Shown here piece after piece: positions 58,357 to 64,000 of a stretch of 64,000 nucleotides of DNA. This DNA comes from Gamarada debralockiae (Eukaryota; Ascomycota; Leotiomycetes; Helotiales; Hyphodiscaceae). A program made the translations under genes and the position numbers. The notes beneath the pieces are model-generated. The model was not told the DNA's origin and made no database searches. It worked only from the letters and a program-made list of their open reading frames with translations. Positions within the stretch are counted from its first letter, which is position 1; every line of letters begins with the position of its first letter. Location: contig NXFV01001959.1 in the NCBI GenBank assembly GCA_002803225.1, positions 210,000-273,999 of the forward strand. The letters run 5' to 3'.

Positions 58357-59752
58357 ATGACTTCCTCCACCTCTGTCCCCTCAAATGCCCCATCGATTCA
58401 AATTCCTGCAGTTGTTTTCTGCGTCGTGAGCCCACTCATAGTCGCAATTCGTTTCTGGTCTCGGCTTAGGAACAGTGCCAAACTGGGCATCGACGATTGG
58501 GTTATTCTCCTTTCATTGGCAGGTTTTGCTCTGAAGTGTTCATAAATGATAGTTGTTGATGAATTTGCAGGTCTTTGGAACTGTTTGCAACGCGGTCTTG
58601 ATAACAGGTAGGACTTCACCAATACGGCCCAGTGTCAAATGGAACCTAATCCTATTGCTCCATAGCTTGCTTCTATGGCTACGGAAAACATGGTGCGGAT
58701 CTCACGCCTTACAACAAGCTACACGCATTAATGGTACAAGACGAATGAGTAGACCCTTTGAATCAAGAACTGTAGCTGATCTAAAGAACACAGTATTTCG
58801 TCCTCTCGCAAATCTTTTACAAATGCAGCATCAACCTCACCAAGGCATCCATCCTACTCCTTTACCTTCGCTTGTTCGTCCAGAAGCCATTTCGCTTGCT
58901 ATGTTGGACTTTGCTGTGTTTCGTCACGGCTTATGGAGTTGCGACGACGCTTGCCTCAGCGTTCCAGTGCAAACCTGTCCCGCGGGCATGGAACAAAGTT
59001 CTACCTGGTAAATGCCTCAATACCACGATATTCTGGTATGCGAATGCCGGTTTCTCGATACTTGGGGATATCATCATATTAGTTATCCCCATGCCTATAA
59101 TATATAGCTTGAAGCTCCGTCTCAACCAGAAAATCTCGCTCATGTTCGTCTTTGCTCTCGGATTCTTGTGAGTCTCCTACACCTTCGTCATTCGATTACC
59201 GTCTATTCACGAACGCAATCAGTGTTATCGTAACAAGTGTGCTGCGGATGACAACTTTGAATACGACTTCCAAAAGTCCAGACCCAACTTGTAAGTGTAT
59301 CCCAACTTCTTTTCCCCGTCTTATCAGTTCAAATAATACAATCCTGACAATTCACAGGGCAAGTCGGCGCAACAATGTGGACTATCATTGAACCCAACAT
59401 CGCCATCATATGCGCCTGCCTACCAATGTGCCGAATACCACTCCAACGCGTGTTCCCAAAACTTTTCCCAGGCTCGGAAGCAACACGACCCAGCAAGAAT
59501 ACCTTCACACATGCGGGATCAGGAAAGAATGACTGGACACCGAGCCAACAAACAAATTCAAAGAACAGAAGCCAACTGGCTTCTGTCTCTGCAGGGGGCA
59601 AGGCTGGGAGCGAAGAGTATATATTGCATGATAGGCCTACCTATCTGGAAAGAGAAGAGAGAGGAATCAAAACTGGCATTCAAAAGACGACGCAGTTCAG
59701 CGTCAAGTATGATGATGCTGGTAGCGTTGCATCGGGTGACTGGCAAGGTTGA
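58357..59752 (+). CDS. PTH11-like/rhodopsin-domain (fungal integral membrane) protein, with an in-frame stop
   Basis: Six exons (58357-58518, 58571-58607, 58666-58733, 58776-59167, 59223-59290, 59358-59752) give about 373 codons. The start is taken at 58357; an in-frame ATG exists at 58333. Seven helices follow the pattern of fungal rhodopsin-domain proteins: SPLIVAIRFWSRLRN, then IDDWVILLSL, FYGYGKHGADLTPYN, QIFYKCSINLTKASILLLYL, RLF, CNTT-like glycosylation region (KCLNTTIFWYANAGFSILGD), IPMPIIYSLKLRLNQKISL and MWTIIEPNIAIICACLPM. The C-terminal tail is polar. Exon 4, if begun at the TAG acceptor (58775), reads CTG ATC TAA: a stop at 58782 in the position of a usual residue. The first intron uses a GC donor. 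A broken or non-canonical junction is likely. PTH11 relatives sense surfaces; this is inference. Confidence 0.7.
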
Positions 59753-60369
59753 GCCAAAGTTTGAGTTTGTGCTATGAGAGTGGACATTCAGAAGTCTGAT
59801 TTTCCGCCACGACCGTATGACGATGGATTTTTGTAATCTCGTCTTGTACAGTTGGGACCATAGGAAAGGAGTATTTGAAGGGTAGTCCCCAGTGGAGTCT
59901 TCATTTTCATGTATATACTTGTACAATTGCCCTTGAAATGTACACAGATACCAAACGGTGGAGTATCATCCACAATCAACATTTGTGAATTGAGATATTG
60001 AATAAAAAGTCTTGGGCTCGATGAAAGTTCCTGCCCTAGATTCTGGTTTCAAATATTCGAATTAATTGTAGGCGGGAAATAATATCCGTCTTGCCCATGA
60101 ACCAAACATAAAATGAGAGTTTGAAGGGAAGAGAATGACTTCTGTCGATGGCTGGTAAGTGGTTCTAGTGAACAGAGTCTTCAGGGCGTGGAAGTTGTGT
60201 TGCGTCGCTTCGGACTCCTCTGCTTCGAAAACTGGCTTTCACCTTCTCTTTTTATTCGGGTATTTCGGGCATTTAGGACAGAGCGAGTTGTTTCGAAGCA
60301 TTAAGTTGATTCAGTTCCTCAAAGTCAACTTTGTCTTCAGCAGTTAAAGAGCTCTTGTGTTTCACTGTT
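59753..60369. other. Intergenic
   Basis: No gene recognised. Confidence 0.4.
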
Positions 60370-60750
60370 TCAGAGTGCCCGAGATGTCCAACTTGTCCTC
60401 CATCTCCTCGATGCGGGAACTCTCCTTAGGATGGGCATTACTTCCGATATATATTGAGCACGAAATATTTCAAGGCATAAGAGGCCAGCTGTGTCGTGAT
60501 TCTTTCCCTGGCGGTAATCAATTGGATTGTGAGAGGCCCTAAAGATTTGGTGATTGACCCTTGTGATTTGGAGACAGTCGACGATTTGTGGCCGTTCTGT
60601 ATTACCATTCCATATAATATTAATCTGAGACGTGACGGTGACTTGTCGTATCACGTCTGAGTGATCAACAATTGATCTACGGGCAGTTGCCTTGCCTAGA
60701 TGTCCTAGCAAACTTATGATAAATACCAGACTCAGTGCATAATACGTCAT
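60370..60750 (-). CDS. Possible secreted 126-aa protein
   Basis: This is a single open frame starting MTYYALSLVFIISLLGHLGK, which is a good signal-peptide shape with a possible cut after ATA (residue 23), followed by a basic RR. The rest has two Cys and no known domain, and ends RRWRTSWTSRAL. A single-exon secreted protein of this size could be an orphan effector-like gene, but chance is quite possible. No intron or conserved neighbour supports it. Confidence 0.25.
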   Translation of the reverse strand: MTYYALSLVFIISLLGHLGKATARRSIVDHSDVIRQVTVTSQINIIWNGNTERPQIVDCLQITRVNHQIFRASHNPIDYRQGKNHDTAGLLCLEIFRAQYISEVMPILRRVPASRRWRTSWTSRAL

Positions 60751-61559
60751 AGCGACTGTATACTTTATAGTCCCTGGTAGATAAGTCTACCAAACACATC
60801 ACTGCCATGGCCATATCTGTTAAGCGGGGAGCAGATGTGAAATATCCCGGGGCGAATGCTTTGCGCGTTTCCACTGTCGAATTCTTATTACAAATTACAA
60901 TCACAACTCTAACGATTCCATCTCCATTGCCGTGCATTAAAATCCAAACCCGCTGACATGAGGAACGGTCACGTGGTATTGCATCACATGATAAATAGCC
61001 GAGGCATTGGAATCCTGTACATAAACCCCTCAATGACCGCTGGAGATACAACTCTCCAACGATCAGTCTCTGCAACCCCTTACCGGGAACTCACTGGCTA
61101 ATAGCTTGCAATCTATATTATTGTGTCTCACGATTACCTCAGTGTGTAAGCTAGACCTAGTGCTTTACACATGACCGTGTAGTTTGAGATGATGGTCCTA
61201 TTCTCACTCATCGGGGAGGAGAATTCCATTGCTTCTGTTGGTCGTCCAGGTCACACGCAATGTCGATCAGATAGTACGTTTCTCGAAAATCTTTACTGGT
61301 GTAATGCTGCCTCCTCGGTGCGTCCTGCGTTCTTGAGCGGGAGCATCGTGAGATATTGCACTATCGTGTTGGTTCACTGAGCATCCTTGATCCCTTGTCC
61401 TAAGTCCATTTGTCTCAACCAAAGTACTTCCAAAAGTCCCGGTTGCGGGCTGCGGAAGTTGTCCCATGCTAATGAGTGCTACGAAAAATAGTAGGCGAAA
61501 CCATAATCGGGGCACATAAGTAGCGAAAACGGGTTCCACATTATGACGTGGAAGCAGAC
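60751..61559. other. Intergenic
   Basis: No recognised gene. A CACGTGG-like site lies at about 60969. Only chance-like open frames. Confidence 0.4.
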
Positions 61560-62130
61560 TCAGACAGTGTATAAAATGATTAAATTAAATTAGATTAATA
61601 GCTATTATTCTAATCTAAAGCTAATAAAATAGCCTAATCTAATCTAATTAAGTAATTAAATCAATTTATTTAACTAATATGGTCATGTGATCTACGGTAT
61701 TCGGTTGAAATCAAAATAAGGTTTGGCTTAATAATCAACTAGCCTAATAAGGTAAGGTGTGCTTGGTAACTAAGCTACTTATAGACTAGGGACCGCCACC
61801 ATACCTGAGAAGCGATAAGGAACTTCAAGAAATCCAGAAGAAAAAAAATCTTCATATTATAGATACTAGGGCATAGATTTATACTTGTATTTAGCTTCTT
61901 TTAGAGTCTTTCATACCTTAGAATAATATTTGCTAATAATTTTATAATATTAAAACAGAAATTTATTTATATATTTTAATTTTAATTTCGAATTTATTAA
62001 TTAATAATAAATTATATAGTAATTAGTACATCTTGATTAATCAAATTAAGTAATCTAATTTAATCTAATTAGCTTAAAATTTGTTAGTATAATTTAATTA
62101 AATTAATTAAATTTTTGATACACTGGACTC
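61560..62130. repeat. AT-rich block, probably RIP-mutated repeat
   Basis: Extremely AT-rich, with long TTAATTAA and TAATCTAATC runs. The unit AATCTAAT/ATTAGATT recurs several times and is locally self-complementary. No coding signal. This is the same kind of DNA as 1-445 and 6460-6760. Confidence 0.55.
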
Positions 62131-62892
62131 AGAGCGTGTTCAGGATACTCAGGCATGGCTCTAGCATAGTCACGTTTGGCTCAGTGAAAAGTAGCCGCTG
62201 GCCATCACTTCCGGAGACTAAACAGAAATGGCGAAATAAGAATTAGGTCCGACTTTCGTGAATCAAACTCCATGGCAAATACTGTAGAAGGAACGAAATG
62301 CGAGTATAAGCGCTTCCCGATTGCGCTGTGTATCGCACATGCTCTCAGTGAGGGATAAAACAAAAACGACGTAAAACGAAGGTCATGTGCTCGAACGCAC
62401 TGCAAAATACATCAGAAAACAAGTTGTACGATTGTGTATGTATGTGTAGTTGTCTAGGTACAGGTCCAGCTGCAAAAGACAAAATATGCCCAGGTGACAC
62501 GTGATATCCAGCTAAGCGAGGTTGACATCAATGTGACCGATTTCCCCACCACAATACAGGTTATACCACTGTGGAATCATATGCGGGAAGGTGGAATTGA
62601 CTATATTTGAGACGTTTGTTTCATACGAAAAGTAGCCTTATGGAAAATAACAGCCCCAAATAACACACATGCCGGCAACACGTCTGCCTCTTCTGCAATA
62701 CTTTAGAAAACAAAAATATGGTAACTCTGCCCTAGATGTGCCAGAAAATGAATTTGTTGCCTCTCAGAGACAGAAAGTATCCCTGAAATCAAGACGGCGT
62801 AGCTGCCAGTCATGGAATCCAATCCAAGAAGCAGCACTGTTATAAGTTTAGTGTTATTCAGTTGCGTATACAATCAAGTCTAAGTTCGACGT
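62131..62892. other. Gene-poor flank
   Basis: Normal-composition DNA downstream of the small secreted gene. No gene recognised. A CACGTGAT motif lies at about 62500. Confidence 0.4.
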
Positions 62893-63170
62893 TTAGTAGC
62901 TTACGTCAGGGAAGACAGCACTGCAATCAAAACGAGTCTAATAAGATCCGTCAGCATACAATTTATTATGGGAAGGACATCTCTTACAGCGCACTGAATT
63001 CTGGTTAAGCTTGCGCAAGCGATCGTGCCACAAACATAGACCGCGACAGGGTCACAGTCCACGCAATCTTCTTCGCGTGTAAGAAGGTTGTCCTCGTCCC
63101 CGACAGGCATACTTGCAACGAAGGTGCACGAAGTCACCAAAACAAGAAGGTATGCCGTATTAAAATGCAT
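62893..63170 (-). CDS. Small cysteine-rich secreted protein (candidate effector), two exons, 75 aa
   Basis: Exon 1 (63170-62988) and exon 2 (62937-62893) are joined in phase 0 by a 50-bp intron with GTAAGA donor, a CTGAC branch and TTAG acceptor. The signal peptide is MHFNTAYLLVLVTSCTFVAS, with a likely cut after residue 20. The mature peptide is about 55 aa with six cysteines: DCVDCDPVAVYVCG, IACASLTRIQCA and, from exon 2, FDCSAVFPDVSY. If the intron is kept, the frame instead reads to 62901 with a hydrophobic tail. The pattern (short, secreted, Cys-rich, next to AT-rich repeats) is that of fungal effectors or antimicrobial peptides. The function is unknown and I know no homologue. Confidence 0.6.
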
Positions 63171-63808
63171 GGTAGATATTGTTTGTTGTAGAGCATTTGT
63201 TCGAAGATTGGATTAGTCTAATTTTTTGGAAGTTAAAAATTGAAATAGCATTGTTTTCAGGAGGGAAATGGTTACATATATAGTAAAAGTGGGAGGACTG
63301 CTCACTACGAAAACGAAAATATAGTAAGATGCTCCTACCAAACCCCGGGAGCATTCAGGATGGGATGATTAAAGGGAGTCAGCCGGAAAACAGGCCAAGC
63401 CAGTCGAAATCCAGTGCCTAATGCTCCCTAATGTAACATTAGCGCCACTCGACCTATAAAAAGTAATTGTTGGCAATGTTGTGAATCAGAACTACCTGGA
63501 TTCATTACCAATCACTCTAAGAAGAACTATCAGCAGACAAGCTTTCTTGCCAGGGTTAGAAGGCGCAGCATTACAGAAGATTTCAGGCTGATCGTCAAGA
63601 GAAATGATTGGCAAAACACGATGTCACGAAGAGGCACAGATGCTGGAACATATGTTGCTTAGACTATGTACTTTCCGATTTGGGCATTATGCGTGAGTTC
63701 TGCCATAAGAGACGGACATGCACCTCCCGAGTCTGCATGGTAGAGGTGTCGCTTGTTGGAAAGGATTGATTGTTGTTTCGGACTCCTATCCCTTGGGGCG
63801 TAGATGTG
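63171..63808. other. Upstream region of the secreted peptide gene
   Basis: The first 200 bases would be its promoter, with TATATATAG near 63278. No gene is seen up to the terminal repeat. Confidence 0.4.
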
Positions 63809-64000
63809 CCACTTTCCAAAAACCTCTCAGAGGTTTGTTTACTCCCCTTGTTTTAACCTACTTTTAAACTACTTTACACACTCTACATTGACTATAATGA
63901 GCACTGCTAGACAGGAGGAATAGTAGAGCGCGTAAAGCAGTTTAAAAGTAGGTTAAAACAAGGGGAGTAAACAAACCTCTGAGAGGTTTTTGGAAAGTGG
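63809..64000. mobile_element. Long inverted-repeat element (MITE-like), cut by the window edge
   Basis: 63809-63877 (starting CCACTTTCCAAAAACCTCTC) is the reverse complement of 63932-64000 over 69 bases with one mismatch; with a few more mismatches the arms can be extended to 63886/63923. The 36-54-bp centre has no ORF. The right arm ends exactly at the window edge, so the true ends, and any target-site duplication, cannot be seen. The sequence would fold into one long hairpin. Confidence 0.85.

Noticed and set aside
10530..62510. Many scattered CACGTGATC sites as a single regulon
   Set aside because: The motif occurs near unrelated genes and inside gene-free DNA, so it seems a common genomic word rather than a regulon signal in this window.
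63809..64000. CRISPR-like or tRNA structure at the end of the window
   Set aside because: It is one long inverted repeat, not spaced direct repeats, and has no tRNA arms; I also found no tRNA or rRNA gene elsewhere that I could support.

Overview
The window is nuclear DNA of a filamentous ascomycete (Pezizomycotina; a leotiomycete is my guess, not proven). Most genes carry short introns of about 45-60 bp with GTRNGT-type donors and CTAAC/CTGAC-like branch sites. The families are typically fungal: TRI12-like MFS, Dal5-like MFS, a But2-domain wall protein, a PTH11-like receptor, a NACHT-ankyrin STAND protein and Zn2Cys6 factors. AT-rich blocks and C-to-T-type stop codons suggest repeat-induced point mutation (RIP).

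Layout. 1-1012: AT-rich DNA and a decayed chloroperoxidase. 1233-3433: an eight-exon catalase with a frameshift and an altered active site. 3434-8276: unrecognised ORFs, a tubby/LOR-like protein (5526-6332), then an AT-rich transposon graveyard. 8277-12486: a TRI12-like transporter and a Gfo/Idh/MocA oxidoreductase, divergently transcribed. 12487-16400: a dead Zn2Cys6 factor, a 216-bp MITE and a dead NCS1 permease. 17566-20484: a But2-type secreted protein and a one-pass membrane protein, convergent. 21421-23445: a dead Dal5-like transporter and the dead tail of an adenosine deaminase.

23755-30827 is the intact acetyl-CoA carboxylase gene (five exons, 2281 aa, minus strand), the clearest landmark. 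It is followed by NudE (33302-35166), an APC amino-acid permease (36165-38027), an isochorismatase-like hydrolase with an in-frame stop (39607-40483), a NACHT-ankyrin NLR-like gene (40921-43758), two small interrupted ORFs that look like tandem relatives (44348-45648), an NAD-type malic enzyme (47017-49285), two small genes (49743-50642), a broken membrane protein (52551-53928), an intact Dal5-like transporter (55284-57004), a PTH11-like receptor with a stop (58357-59752), AT-rich DNA and a small cysteine-rich secreted protein (62893-63170). The window ends in a long inverted repeat (63809-64000).

How the genes work together. Acetyl-CoA carboxylase (malonyl-CoA) and malic enzyme (reducing power) both feed lipid synthesis, but they are 16 kb apart and I see no biosynthetic cluster. 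The window is a mosaic of intact housekeeping genes and a large set of decayed accessory genes. The less ordinary items are the NLR gene, whose Walker A motif sits on a 25-nt micro-exon; the tandem pair of small ORFs that each carry a UAG at the same aligned place; and the secreted cysteine-rich protein. Exon limits were read by eye from splice signals and reading frame, so they are predictions.
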